Shown piece after piece: positions 8,831-18,256 of a DNA stretch of 49,877 bases. The stretch lies in the NCBI GenBank assembly GCA_016785955.1, contig JAEUWH010000041.1, forward strand, positions 1 to 49,877, in the 5' to 3' direction. Position 1 is the stretch's first letter, and each line of letters begins with the position of its first letter. The stretch comes from Pseudobdellovibrionaceae bacterium (GTDB lineage: Bacteria > Bdellovibrionota > Bdellovibrionia > Bdellovibrionales > Bdellovibrionaceae). Both the position numbers and the translations under genes were made by a program. Under the pieces are notes generated by a model. That model saw only the letters and a program-made list of their open reading frames with translations, searched no databases and had not been told where the DNA came from.

Positions 8831-10234
8831 TTATGCGGCGTCGGATGCGCCGTCTTTATAAAGGTTTGCGAAGGACTCGCACAGTTCTTTGCCTTTGCTT
8901 TCCATTTGTTTGAGCGTGTTCCAGTTATAGGTGTTGGATTCGCCTAGTCCCATCCACATTCCGACAAGTTTGTTGCTTACGATAAGGGGAACCATTGTAA
9001 CGTTGCCGGGTACCTGTCCTTGATTCCAAAATTCAAAAAACTTTTCGTTGCACTCGTTAAGAACGATATAGCCATGGTAACTTTTAAGGGTTGTTGCGAC
9101 GGTCTTAAAAATACTCGGTTGGCTGAGATCCAATTTTTCCAGATCTTTTGAACGTGGAGTGACATTGTCGGACCATGACACGGGAACCGCGTTGAGTTCG
9201 CTTGAGTCCACGGCGATAATAATGAATTTGTCGAACAGATTTGAAGCCTTGCTGAAAAAACTTTGAGTTATGTTTTCAAAATTTGTGGGGTTGTCTTTTT
9301 TAATCGCGATAAAATATGGAAGACCTTGGTTCATTTCTTTCTGGATAGTTGTCGGAAGATTTGAGGCGACCGTGGCCAGTGACGTTAGACCCAGTTTTGT
9401 TGAGGTCATTCCGGTATTTGTAAAACCAGTATTGGTTGTATTGTCGGTCCCTGATTTGCTGAGTGATGCAAATCCAGAAGCATTATTGCCTGTGTTGACC
9501 TCAACATTAGTAAATTTAAGTGAAATTTCTTCTCTTGGCGGTGTAGAGAGAGCATCGAGTGCGTCGAAAGATATTTCATTTTGAAGAGGTGCTGATTTAG
9601 ATGCCAGGGGTGGCTCTGGCTCAAGGCTGAGATTGAGCCCTTCGGGTTGCTCATCGGCAATTTGTAACGATAATAAAGATTCTTCATGATCAGTTTCAGG
9701 CGTCTCTGCCAGTTCTATAACTTCGAGATCATTTTTTTGTGTCGTTTTATGAGCCGAGGCTGTGTTTGTGTAATTGACCATTTGCGGCTGTGAGGCCACC
9801 AGTTCTTTGATTTTCTTTGCCGACTCGGTGCCTTTATCTGAGTTGATGTAAAATTGATAGGTACGTTGAGTGTGCTTGAATTCAGCTAATAAGAATATTG
9901 GGTACATCGATGCCGGGAAGCGTGCCGGAATTTCCAAACAAGCCACCAATAGGTGACCATCCCACAAACCAATGGGTACAATTTCTTCACTCCATGGAAA
10001 CTCTGATTTCCAGGCTTTCCAGTCATCAATCGAGGGGAGATGGGCATTAAAGTACTCGTCTTGGATTACGGGCAAATAATAGGCGGTTTGAGCCCATTTT
10101 AGATACTCATTCATCGGGATGATTTTCTGACTAAGGGCAAAACCGGTCGGGCTTAAATGGGTTTGAGCTGTCTTATATTTGTTCTCAAAGTCAGCGAGAT
10201 AATTTTGAAAGTGTTGTGCCCATTTTAAATTCAT
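8831..10234 (-). CDS. Unknown protein, possible C-terminal GAF-like domain
   Basis: I do not recognise this 467-residue protein. It has no signal peptide or membrane helix and is probably cytoplasmic. An N-terminal globular part (1-140, rich in Trp/Tyr) is followed by a low-complexity Ser/Thr/Asn-rich linker (about 150-300). A C-terminal domain (about 310-460) has an alternating strand/helix pattern, including GNVTMVPLIVSNKLVGMWMG, that resembles GAF-type folds. That fold guess is weak. I start at 10234, which has an AGGG site at good distance, rather than the ATG two codons earlier. Its stop nearly touches that of the convergent polyproline gene. Confidence 0.65.
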   Translation of the reverse strand: MNLKWAQHFQNYLADFENKYKTAQTHLSPTGFALSQKIIPMNEYLKWAQTAYYLPVIQDEYFNAHLPSIDDWKAWKSEFPWSEEIVPIGLWDGHLLVACLEIPARFPASMYPIFLLAEFKHTQRTYQFYINSDKGTESAKKIKELVASQPQMVNYTNTASAHKTTQKNDLEVIELAETPETDHEESLLSLQIADEQPEGLNLSLEPEPPLASKSAPLQNEISFDALDALSTPPREEISLKFTNVEVNTGNNASGFASLSKSGTDNTTNTGFTNTGMTSTKLGLTSLATVASNLPTTIQKEMNQGLPYFIAIKKDNPTNFENITQSFFSKASNLFDKFIIIAVDSSELNAVPVSWSDNVTPRSKDLEKLDLSQPSIFKTVATTLKSYHGYIVLNECNEKFFEFWNQGQVPGNVTMVPLIVSNKLVGMWMGLGESNTYNWNTLKQMESKGKELCESFANLYKDGASDAA

Positions 10235-10342
10235 AGCCATCCCTGATTACATCGGAATGAATTGAAAAATCTTTATAAAATAAGGTCGGCGGGGCTAAAG
10301 ATCTTTCCGCGGTCCTGCCGTCCTGTAAAAAAGTAATACAGA

Positions 10343-11569
10343 ATGATCACTTTTCATTGGGCGCTATCTATGGTATCGAAAACCCCTATGATTACTACCT
10401 TGGACGGGGTTTATTTAGATCACAACGCGACGACCCCGGTCGATACTTCTCTATACGAATTTATACCGAATTGGCTGTCGCAATTTGGTAATCCCAGTTC
10501 TATTCACCAGGCTTCGCGTGGGCCACGAACATTGATTCGCGAAGCCAGACATCATATTGCCGAGACTTTGGGTGTGTCTCCTTTGGAAATTGTGTTTAAC
10601 TCGGGTGCCAGTGAAGGGAACAATTCTATCATAAAATCAGTGTGGGATCGCAAAGGCGTCGAGCGGAATGAGTTTATATGCTCTTCTGTCGAGCATCCGA
10701 GTGTGATGAAGGCGATGCAAGCCATTCAGAAAAAAGGGGCCGTCATTCATTGGATTCCTGTCAATCGTGATGGCGAATTGGATATGGCGTTTGTCCAACG
10801 GGTACTTAGCCACAAGACGGCCTTGATTTCGGTGATGTCCGCCAATAACGAAACGGGGACGTTGTTTCCCGTGGCTCAGCTGGTGCCTTTAGCTCGCGCG
10901 GCCGGGGCGTTGATACACAGTGATTGTGTGCAGGTGTTTGGTAAGCAGGCGCTGAACCTGAAGGAATTAGGGGTCGATTATGCCACATTTTCAGGACACA
11001 AGTTTTATGCGCTCAAAGGTTCTGGGTTTATGTACTTAAAGAAAACGGCTCCGTTTGTATCGTTAATTGACGGCGGTGCTCAAGAGCGTTTTCGTCGCGG
11101 TGGAACCGAGAACACCTTGGGTGTGGCGGCGATGGGCCACATCGTTCAGAAAATGAAATCAATAAATTTGACCGGTGTTTGGGCCGATATTCAATCGCAT
11201 CGAGATTTTTTCGAGACCGAAGTTCGCACGCACATCCCGGGGGTTCACGTGACGGCACAGAAAAGTCCACGGCTGGGAAATACGAGTCATGTGATGATTC
11301 AGGGAATTGATGCGGAAACATTGTTGATTAATTTGGACCTAGACGGTTTTTTTGTATCGACCGGCGCGGCCTGTAGTTCGGGAAATCCCGAGCCCAGTCC
11401 GGTGTTATTAAGCATGGGTTTTTCTCGTCAGGAGGCCCAAACAAGTCTGCGCATTTCGCTGGGGTGGAATTCAAAACGCAGTGATATGGAACGTTTTGTG
11501 GAACGGCTGAAAGATATCGTGGCAAGATTACGTCAAATGAAGAAGGAGTGGGATGATGTCGCTCTCTAG
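10343..11569 (+). CDS. Cysteine desulfurase (IscS/NifS type)
   Basis: This is a PLP enzyme of the class V aminotransferase fold that takes sulfur from cysteine and passes it on as persulfide. Key residues are visible: His118 in the EHPS motif, the PLP lysine Lys220 in FSGHKFYALKG, and the persulfide cysteine Cys344 in TGAACSSG. It overlaps mnmA by 17 bases, so its main job here is probably to feed sulfur to MnmA for tRNA 2-thiolation; a role in Fe-S assembly is also possible, but no iscU is adjacent. The start is uncertain: ATGs at 10343, 10370 and 10388 are in frame and relatives usually begin close to the YLDHNATTP motif. Confidence 0.9.
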   Translation: MITFHWALSMVSKTPMITTLDGVYLDHNATTPVDTSLYEFIPNWLSQFGNPSSIHQASRGPRTLIREARHHIAETLGVSPLEIVFNSGASEGNNSIIKSVWDRKGVERNEFICSSVEHPSVMKAMQAIQKKGAVIHWIPVNRDGELDMAFVQRVLSHKTALISVMSANNETGTLFPVAQLVPLARAAGALIHSDCVQVFGKQALNLKELGVDYATFSGHKFYALKGSGFMYLKKTAPFVSLIDGGAQERFRRGGTENTLGVAAMGHIVQKMKSINLTGVWADIQSHRDFFETEVRTHIPGVHVTAQKSPRLGNTSHVMIQGIDAETLLINLDLDGFFVSTGAACSSGNPEPSPVLLSMGFSRQEAQTSLRISLGWNSKRSDMERFVERLKDIVARLRQMKKEWDDVAL

Positions 11570-12653
11570 TGTGCGGGTTAAAAAAAGAGTGTTGGTTGCT
11601 ATGAGCGGCGGCGTGGACAGCTCGGTGGCGGCGGCGTTGCTGGTGGATCAAGGATACGAAGTGATCGGGGCCACGATGCAGGTATGGGACTACTCTCAGT
11701 GCGATATTGACGAGGGGAATGGGACCTGTTGTTCCAGTTTGGATGTTGATGATGCGCGAGCCGTTGCGGATAAAATCAAAATTCCTTTTTATGTCATCAA
11801 TTGTGAATCTAAATTTAAAGAAAAAGTCATTGATCCCTTTGTGGCGGATTACCTGAAGGGGCAGACTCCGTTGCCGTGTGTGAATTGCAATACTTATTTG
11901 AAGTTTGATCACCTGATTCACAAAATGCGTGAATTGGATTGTGATTATTTGGCTACGGGTCATTACGCCCAAATCGAAACTGAAAATGAAAAAAGTTTTA
12001 TAGCGACCTCTGAAGACGATTGGAAAGATCAAACGTATTTTCTGTTTACCACTCACTCCGAGATTATTCCCAAATTATTATTTCCTATTGGTCATTTGAA
12101 AAAACCGGAGGTACGCCGAATTGCCGAAGAAAAAGGTTTGGTGGTGGCCAAGAAGAAAGACTCGACGGGAATTTGTTTTGTCGGCAATCAGGGCTATGGT
12201 AATTTTATCGAGTCGCATGTTGGTTCTCAGGTCGTAGCCGCCCAGCGTGGTTATTTTCGTCGTTACCCTGGTGGTGAGGTCATGGGTGAGCATAAAGGTA
12301 TCCATCACTATACGTACGGACAAAGCCGCGGGTTTGGTTTAGATCATCATGAAAAAATGTTTGTCGTCAAAGTCGATGCGCAGTCGCGAACAGTTTGGCT
12401 GGGTGACGAGGTACACTTGTTTGGTCATGATTTGCAATTACGTGATATGCGGCTGATGGACCAATTGGATGAAAACCAAGTCTACACGGTGAAGATTCGT
12501 TATCAGCACAAAGGCGCGCCGGCAAAAATTCAAAAACAGGGTGACGGTTTTAAAGTGTCTTTCTTAGAAAAGCAAAGAGCCATCACGCCGGGGCAGGCCG
12601 CCGTGATTTATAAAGATAAAAAATTAGTGGGTGGGGGATGGATAGTCGTTTAA
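11553..12653 (+). CDS. mnmA: tRNA-specific 2-thiouridylase MnmA
   Basis: This enzyme thiolates U34 in the wobble position of Lys, Glu and Gln tRNAs, using ATP to adenylate the base and sulfur relayed from a desulfurase. It has the PP-loop AMSGGVDSS (about 16-24), the first catalytic cysteine Cys112 in PLPCVNCN, and the second, Cys208, in STGICFVGN. Its 366 residues fit the family. An AAGGAG site precedes ATG 11553. The gene overlaps the desulfurase upstream and mtaB downstream (16 bases), so sulfur donor, thiolase and methylthiotransferase appear to be translationally coupled. Confidence 0.96.
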   Translation: MMSLSSVRVKKRVLVAMSGGVDSSVAAALLVDQGYEVIGATMQVWDYSQCDIDEGNGTCCSSLDVDDARAVADKIKIPFYVINCESKFKEKVIDPFVADYLKGQTPLPCVNCNTYLKFDHLIHKMRELDCDYLATGHYAQIETENEKSFIATSEDDWKDQTYFLFTTHSEIIPKLLFPIGHLKKPEVRRIAEEKGLVVAKKKDSTGICFVGNQGYGNFIESHVGSQVVAAQRGYFRRYPGGEVMGEHKGIHHYTYGQSRGFGLDHHEKMFVVKVDAQSRTVWLGDEVHLFGHDLQLRDMRLMDQLDENQVYTVKIRYQHKGAPAKIQKQGDGFKVSFLEKQRAITPGQAAVIYKDKKLVGGGWIVV

Positions 12654-14008
12654 ATCTTCAGTACCACACCTTTGGTTGTAAAGTGAATACGTACGATACG
12701 GGGTTGATTCAAAAAAATTTAAAGAACTACGCAGCTGTTGGCGAGGCGTCGGTTCCGGCCACATTTTCGGCGCCATTTTCGATGTCTAATCTGGTGACTA
12801 AACCGGCGGTTCATATTTTAAACACGTGTGCAGTCACCAAAGAAGCGACTCAACAAGCGGTGCGGTTGATTCGTAAATTAAAGGCCAAGGAGCCATTTTC
12901 AACGATTGTGGTGACGGGCTGTGCGGCGCAGGTGGATACGGAATCGTTTTCGGCATTGCCGTCGGTGGATTTGGTGGTGGCCAATTCTCATAAGCACGAG
13001 TTACCATTTATTTTAGATAATTTTTTCCGTCAGCGAGATGGCAATAGAGTCTTTAAAAGTAATATTTTTAAGAAAGAAGATTTGGGTGTAGGCGGCGGCG
13101 AAGAAGATTCGCACACGCGTTCCTTTTTGAAAATTCAGGATGGCTGTAACAGCTTTTGCACGTTTTGTATTATTCCTTATGCGCGGGGAACCTCGCGGTC
13201 TTTGAAAGTGAATACGCTGATTCAGCGTATTCATGAATTGGAATCGCAAAATGTTCAGGAAGTCGTGTTGGCGGGGGTTCATATTGGCGACTATTATGAT
13301 GGGGACGAACAGCTGGGCTTGGACGGATTGATTGAAACAATCTTAAAGAAAACCAAGATTCAACGTATTCGCCTGGGCAGTTTAGAGCCGATCGAAGTGT
13401 CAGATCGGTTGTTGGAATTATACCAAGATCCGCGTTTGTGTGCCCATTTTCACATGAGTATTCAAAGCTCGCAAACGAATGTGTTAAAAGAGATGAAGCG
13501 TAAATACACGCGACACGATGTGGAGTCCGCGTTGAATCGCATCTCGGGCAAAGTGAAAAACGTTTATATTGGAATGGATGTGATTGTAGGTTTTCCCAGC
13601 GAGACCGAGGTGGATTTTACCGAGACCATGAGTTCGCTAGCCCAGTCGCCCTGGACACGCATTCATGTGTTTCCCTACTCGGAAAGAAAAGGCACGAAAG
13701 CCGCGCACATGGAAACGAGTGTGGAATTTGGCGAGCGAAAGCGCCGAGCCGAGCTGATGCGGGCGCTCAGCAACGAACGTTTGCAAGCTGAAGCCTTGAA
13801 ACAAAAAAATTTAGTGAAAAAAGTTTTGGTTTTGAAAAAAGGTCAGGCGTTAAGCCGTGATTATTGGAATGTAAAGCTGCCCACCGTGGATCCGGTGATG
13901 TTAGCGGGATGGGTTGGGCAGGAGATCGACGTGCGGGTTGTAGGATCCGTCGCGCAACAGATCCAGAATGATTGCCACTTGGTCGGGGAGGTCAGTGATG
14001 GATTCTAG
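12638..14008 (+). CDS. mtaB: tRNA t6A37 methylthiotransferase MtaB
   Basis: This is a radical SAM enzyme adding a methylthio group to N6-threonylcarbamoyl-A37 of tRNA. Two [4Fe-4S] sites are visible: the N-terminal UPF0004 cysteines Cys14 (FGCKVN), Cys64 (NTCAV) and Cys95 (VTGCAAQ), and the radical SAM triad Cys170, Cys174 and Cys177 in DGCNSFCTFCIIPYARG. The FGCKVN start points to MtaB rather than MiaB or RimO. A C-terminal TRAM-like region is present. About 15 residues around 34-52 before the NTCAV motif look like an insertion. It overlaps mnmA and runs 11 bases into rnc. Confidence 0.92.
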   Translation: MDSRLNLQYHTFGCKVNTYDTGLIQKNLKNYAAVGEASVPATFSAPFSMSNLVTKPAVHILNTCAVTKEATQQAVRLIRKLKAKEPFSTIVVTGCAAQVDTESFSALPSVDLVVANSHKHELPFILDNFFRQRDGNRVFKSNIFKKEDLGVGGGEEDSHTRSFLKIQDGCNSFCTFCIIPYARGTSRSLKVNTLIQRIHELESQNVQEVVLAGVHIGDYYDGDEQLGLDGLIETILKKTKIQRIRLGSLEPIEVSDRLLELYQDPRLCAHFHMSIQSSQTNVLKEMKRKYTRHDVESALNRISGKVKNVYIGMDVIVGFPSETEVDFTETMSSLAQSPWTRIHVFPYSERKGTKAAHMETSVEFGERKRRAELMRALSNERLQAEALKQKNLVKKVLVLKKGQALSRDYWNVKLPTVDPVMLAGWVGQEIDVRVVGSVAQQIQNDCHLVGEVSDGF

Positions 14009-14693
14009 TTGGATTCAGTTAGAACAAAATCTGGGCTACCGATTTAAGGAACAAAAAAATTTACAGAAGGCTTTAACGCACAAAAGTTTTTTATCGAGCG
14101 AGAAAAATTTTAACAATGAAAAACTCGAGTTTTTAGGCGATGCGGTTGTGGATCTCATTTTTTCGGAATGGCTGTACGAGTTGTTCCTGGATGAGGATGA
14201 AGGCACTTTGTCTAAAAAGCGGGCGTCTTTGGTCAACGAGACTGTTTTGTCAGATGTGGCGCTTGAACTGAAGCTGGATCAGTCATTGATCATGGGTAAG
14301 GGCGAGATTAAAACCGATGGCGCAAAAAATCCACGGATTCTGGCGTCCGTATTCGAGGCGGTTGTGGGGGCCATGTTTTTAGAATCGGGCTATGAAATCA
14401 CGCGCAGTGTTTGTCGTCGCTTGTTTACGACGCGGGTTCAGTCTTTAAATTCCGAGATTCCTTTCGAGAAAGATTTCAAAACACGCATTCAGGAAATTTA
14501 TCAAAAACAATATAAACGGGTACCGAGGTACCAATTGATCGAAGAAGTGGGACCGCCCCATGACCGCATTTTTATTGTCGAACTGGTGTTTGACGATGTG
14601 GTGATGAGTCGGGCTCAGGGCAGATCAAAAAAAGAAGCGGAACAACGTGCGGCCGAAGAGGCGCTAAGGATGATGAATGAAAAACGGGTATAA
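13998..14693 (+). CDS. rnc: Ribonuclease III
   Basis: This endonuclease cuts double-stranded RNA, mainly in rRNA precursor processing. The RNase III signature is at about 39-53, with the catalytic Glu44 and Asp48 in EKLEFLGDAVVD; a C-terminal double-stranded RNA-binding domain follows (about 155-228). I choose ATG 13998, 7 bases after a GGGAGG site, giving 231 residues; an in-frame ATG at 13968 would add ten residues not expected in the family. It overlaps mtaB by 11 and era by 17 bases. The rnc-era pairing is conserved across many bacteria. Confidence 0.95.
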   Translation: MDSSWIQLEQNLGYRFKEQKNLQKALTHKSFLSSEKNFNNEKLEFLGDAVVDLIFSEWLYELFLDEDEGTLSKKRASLVNETVLSDVALELKLDQSLIMGKGEIKTDGAKNPRILASVFEAVVGAMFLESGYEITRSVCRRLFTTRVQSLNSEIPFEKDFKTRIQEIYQKQYKRVPRYQLIEEVGPPHDRIFIVELVFDDVVMSRAQGRSKKEAEQRAAEEALRMMNEKRV

Positions 14694-15600
14694 AGCAGGA
14701 TTTGTTGGATTAATTGGGGAGCCCAATGCCGGTAAGTCGACATTAATGAATTATTTGATCGATGAAAAGGTCTCGATCGTTTCGCCTAAGCCGCAAACGA
14801 CGCGTCGTCGGGTGCATGGTATTCACAGCCATGAAGAGGGGCAAATCGTGTTCGTGGACTCGCCGGGGTTGGTACATGCTAAAGAGGGGTTGAATGCATT
14901 TCTGGAAAAAGAAGCCGCCGAGGTGGTCAAGGAAAGCGATGCGCTGATTGCGGTTCTCAGTGTGGATTCGGAAAAGAAAGAAAATATCGAAGACGTGATC
15001 GCGTTGGTGGTAAAAAGCGGTAAGCCGTGGATGGCGGTGATTACCAAAACGGATCTGGCGGCGAAAGCTCACCGGGTCGTAACGATCCGCAAGTTGCTTG
15101 AAGGCTATAACGTTCCGATCGTGGCGGTGAGTTTGTGCCAGGACGAGTATGAACAAGAAAAACCCATGTTGCTGGAGCAAATCCGCAGTCTTTTGCCGGT
15201 GTCGGAAAAAGCCATGTACGACGAAGATATTTACACACAGGAAAGCGTCCGTGATTTGGTTTGCGAAATCGTTCGCGAGAAATGTTTCGAGTTTTGTCAC
15301 CAAGAGATTCCTTATAATTTAGCGGTGCGCACGATTAAGTTTGACGAAGAATCGAAAAAAGTTCCGCATTTGTCGCTGGAAATCATCGTGGCGAAAGAGA
15401 ATCACAAAGGTATTGTGATTGGTAAAGCGGCCGAGAATTTAAAAAAAATTGGTTCAGAGGCGCGTAAGGATATTGAAAAATTAATGGGCGAGAAAATATT
15501 TTTAGATTTGAAAGTCTCGTGTCGTGAAGACTGGTTTAAGAATGATCGCATAATGAAAGAATTAGGGTATTTTCATGAGAAAAATCGAACTAAGAACTAA
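14677..15600 (+). CDS. era: GTPase Era
   Basis: Era is an essential GTPase that binds the 3' end of 16S rRNA during 30S subunit maturation. G1 (GEPNAGKST, 14-22), the effector TTRRRVHGI region, G3 (DSPG) and G4 (TKTD) are all visible, followed by a C-terminal KH RNA-binding domain (about 205-285, with GIVIGKAAENLKKIG). Length, 307 residues, is typical. It starts inside rnc and ends inside der (26-base overlap), so the three ribosome-maturation factors are likely made together. Confidence 0.96.
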   Translation: MKNGYKAGFVGLIGEPNAGKSTLMNYLIDEKVSIVSPKPQTTRRRVHGIHSHEEGQIVFVDSPGLVHAKEGLNAFLEKEAAEVVKESDALIAVLSVDSEKKENIEDVIALVVKSGKPWMAVITKTDLAAKAHRVVTIRKLLEGYNVPIVAVSLCQDEYEQEKPMLLEQIRSLLPVSEKAMYDEDIYTQESVRDLVCEIVREKCFEFCHQEIPYNLAVRTIKFDEESKKVPHLSLEIIVAKENHKGIVIGKAAENLKKIGSEARKDIEKLMGEKIFLDLKVSCREDWFKNDRIMKELGYFHEKNRTKN

Positions 15601-16918
15601 TGATGTACCCAAGGTGGCGATCGTTGGCCGTCCGAACGTGGGCAAGTCCACGTTGTTTAACATTTTAACGGGGACTCGTAAATCCGTTGTAAAAGATCAG
15701 CCGGGGGTCACGCGGGATATCATGATCGAACCGGTCGAGATTTGGGGAAAGACATTTGATTTAATCGATACGGGCGGAGTCACCGAAGCGGCCGACTTGT
15801 TTTCAAAAATGATTCGCGAACAAGTGATCGAGTTTCTGGACTCGGTGGATATGGTCATCATTGTGGCTGACGGCCGTGCGGGCTTTATCCCCGAAGACCG
15901 CGATATTGTGACGATTGTGAAAAAAACGGGTAAGCCGTTTTTGCTGTTGGTAAATAAAATCGACAAAATTGCCGATGAAGAGACGGCAAAAGCTGACTTC
16001 TATGAATTCTCTGAAAATCCAATTTCGTGTGCGTTTGAACAGCGCAAGGGGATTGCCGAGACCTTAGAGTGGATCACGAGTTTGATCCCCGAGAAATTGA
16101 TCGAGAAAGATCGCGGGATTACATTTTCGATTGTTGGTAAGCCGAATGTGGGCAAAAGTTCGTTAAGCAATGCGATCTTGGGCATTTCCCGTATGCTAGT
16201 CAGTCCGATCGCGGGTACCACGGTGGATGCGGTTGACTCGGAATTTGAGTATGACGGAAAAATCTTTACGTTGATTGATACGGCGGGACTGCGTCGCTCG
16301 TCTAAACGAGAGGACGATGTCGAGATTATTTCGGCGTTTAAATCTCAGGAAGCGATACGACGATCGCAAATGGTTTTGCTGGTGATCGATGCGGTTCAGG
16401 GGCCCACCGAACAGGACGCGAAAATTTTGGAAATGATTTTAGAAGATCATCGTGGAGTGATCATTGTCGCGAATAAAGCCGATTTGGCAAAGAAAGAAAG
16501 TCCACACTATAAAGATAAGTTTATGGAGCAAATCCAAAGGCATTTTCACTTTTTTACGGATGTTGATGTGGTGTTCACGTCGGCTTCAGAGGGTAAGGGT
16601 TTAGGGGAATTGTTAAATCAAATCCAAGCGACAGTGGAAAAAATGAACTTTCGGGTTTCCACTGCGGATTTAAATGATTTCTTTTTTCAAGCGATTCGTC
16701 GGGCGCCAGCGCCCCGTGCGGGCGTGAACAATGTGAAGTTTTATTATCTGACACAAACGTATCAGAAGCCTCCGGCGTTCATCGCGTTTGCGAATTATCC
16801 TGATGCCGTGACCCCTTCGTATCGTCGTTTCTTGATCAATCAATTGAAAGAGCATTTTAAACTCTACGGCGTGCCTATCCGAATTTTCTGCATGCGTTCC
16901 CGACAAAAAGGCGAATAG
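15575..16918 (+). CDS. der: Double GTPase Der (EngA)
   Basis: Der is a tandem GTPase required for 50S subunit assembly. Two G domains are clear: GRPNVGKST (18-26), DTGG and NKID in the first, and GKPNVGKSS (about 188-196), DTAG and NKAD in the second. A C-terminal KH-like domain (about 355-440) ends with the usual basic tail. Length is 447 residues. It begins within era. The next gene starts 2 bases after its stop, so the unrelated transporter downstream is probably in the same transcript. Confidence 0.96.
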   Translation: MRKIELRTNDVPKVAIVGRPNVGKSTLFNILTGTRKSVVKDQPGVTRDIMIEPVEIWGKTFDLIDTGGVTEAADLFSKMIREQVIEFLDSVDMVIIVADGRAGFIPEDRDIVTIVKKTGKPFLLLVNKIDKIADEETAKADFYEFSENPISCAFEQRKGIAETLEWITSLIPEKLIEKDRGITFSIVGKPNVGKSSLSNAILGISRMLVSPIAGTTVDAVDSEFEYDGKIFTLIDTAGLRRSSKREDDVEIISAFKSQEAIRRSQMVLLVIDAVQGPTEQDAKILEMILEDHRGVIIVANKADLAKKESPHYKDKFMEQIQRHFHFFTDVDVVFTSASEGKGLGELLNQIQATVEKMNFRVSTADLNDFFFQAIRRAPAPRAGVNNVKFYYLTQTYQKPPAFIAFANYPDAVTPSYRRFLINQLKEHFKLYGVPIRIFCMRSRQKGE

Positions 16919-16920
16919 AA

Positions 16921-18204
16921 ATGGCGTCCAGTTCCCGAAGACAATTGTTGTTTTTGATGATTGCTTTGGGGACGTCATTCAGTTTGGGGAACCTGTGGCG
17001 GTTTCCTTTTGTGGTCAGTGAAAATGGCGGCGGATCGTTTGTTTTTCTTTATATTTTTCTGGGCTTTTTGGTGGGATTGCCGGTGCTGATTCTGGAAATG
17101 TTTTTGTCGTCGCAAAAGCCGCAGTCTTACCGGGTGATTCCTGTTGTTTTGAATTTTTTCGTATTGACCTACTACAGTGTCATCAGTGGGTGGGTGTTGT
17201 TTTTTCTGACCGATTTTCTGATGTTGTTCGTTGATCATCAGCGAATGCCTCAGGGGATGTACATTTTATTCCAGTATCCTTGGTTACAGTGGTTGCTAGC
17301 CAGTGTGCATATCATCGCATTTGTGTTTCTGTGGCGCCGGGAAAAAGAATCGCTCTTGTGGCGGTTTCGTCGTGTGATGATGCCCTTGCTGGTGTTGATT
17401 TTGGGATTATTATTGTATCAGTCTTTGCAGCTAACCAGTATTACAGACTCGCTTCGGTATTTATTTTACCCTGATTTTGAAGAGTGGAGTCGGTTCAGTA
17501 TTGGGCATGCGATTGGTCATGTTTTTTTTACGCTGAGTGTGGGTTTTGGGGTGTTTTTAACGATTCGTGATTTTTACGATAAAGATGACTATGCCCCTAT
17601 GATCGGGCTACGAATGACCATCATGGACATGGTGTTTTCGTTGGTGTCCCTGATGGTGGTTTTTCCATTGATTTTTTTACAGAAAGACAAAGTGAGTTCG
17701 AACCCGTTTTTACTTTTTGATTTTCTGCCCCCAGCGTTTTTAAATTTTCGGTATGGTGTGGTGTTCGGTTTTTTGTTTTTCTTGCTACTGTATCTGTCGG
17801 CATTAAACAGTTCGTTGATTCTCTTTCGTGCTTTAATCAGTCTGACTGATCCGGTCATGTCTTCGCGCATTCCAAAAGACAAACGAGGATTTTGCATCGG
17901 GTTGTCATTGTTTGTTTTTTCTTCATTCCCCGCTATGGGCTTGCCGTTTTATTTTTTCTTTCGGGTGAATAATTTTAATTTGATTGAACAGATGGATCAT
18001 GTGCTGATCCATTGGCTACTGCCACTGGGCGTTTTATGTTTGTTGCTGGCAACGCGTGATCGCATTCAATCCGTAGAGTTTCGAAACTTTGTCGTGCGCT
18101 CAAGCTCGGTGACTTCGGCATGGTTTTATGTTCCCTTAAAGTTAATTTTACTTTATTTTATTCCAGGCTTGATTTTATTCGATTTTATCTCGCGTATTTT
18201 TTAG
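16921..18204 (+). CDS. NSS-family sodium-dependent transporter
   Basis: This is a neurotransmitter:sodium symporter family protein (LeuT fold). The N-terminal signature GTSFSLGNLWRFPFVVSENGGGSF, covering TM1 with its unwound Gly-rich part, is clear, and about ten to eleven hydrophobic helices follow. It should import an amino acid or similar compound with sodium across the inner membrane; the substrate cannot be told. At 427 residues it is at the short end of the family. It starts 2 bases after der and is likely expressed with it. Confidence 0.85.
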   Translation: MASSSRRQLLFLMIALGTSFSLGNLWRFPFVVSENGGGSFVFLYIFLGFLVGLPVLILEMFLSSQKPQSYRVIPVVLNFFVLTYYSVISGWVLFFLTDFLMLFVDHQRMPQGMYILFQYPWLQWLLASVHIIAFVFLWRREKESLLWRFRRVMMPLLVLILGLLLYQSLQLTSITDSLRYLFYPDFEEWSRFSIGHAIGHVFFTLSVGFGVFLTIRDFYDKDDYAPMIGLRMTIMDMVFSLVSLMVVFPLIFLQKDKVSSNPFLLFDFLPPAFLNFRYGVVFGFLFFLLLYLSALNSSLILFRALISLTDPVMSSRIPKDKRGFCIGLSLFVFSSFPAMGLPFYFFFRVNNFNLIEQMDHVLIHWLLPLGVLCLLLATRDRIQSVEFRNFVVRSSSVTSAWFYVPLKLILLYFIPGLILFDFISRIF

Positions 18205-18256
18205 TAGCCGTAACAATAAGATTCAAGTTTAAGCTGAGCGTCGACGATAAGAAGTT

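Noticed and set aside
8393-8947. 184-codon plus-strand frame rich in His/Arg
   Set aside because: It is an out-of-frame reading of the polyproline gene; the proline codons give His and Arg in the shifted frame.
14743-15303. 186-codon minus-strand frame inside era
   Set aside because: It is antisense to era with no ribosome site; the era motifs are intact on the plus strand.
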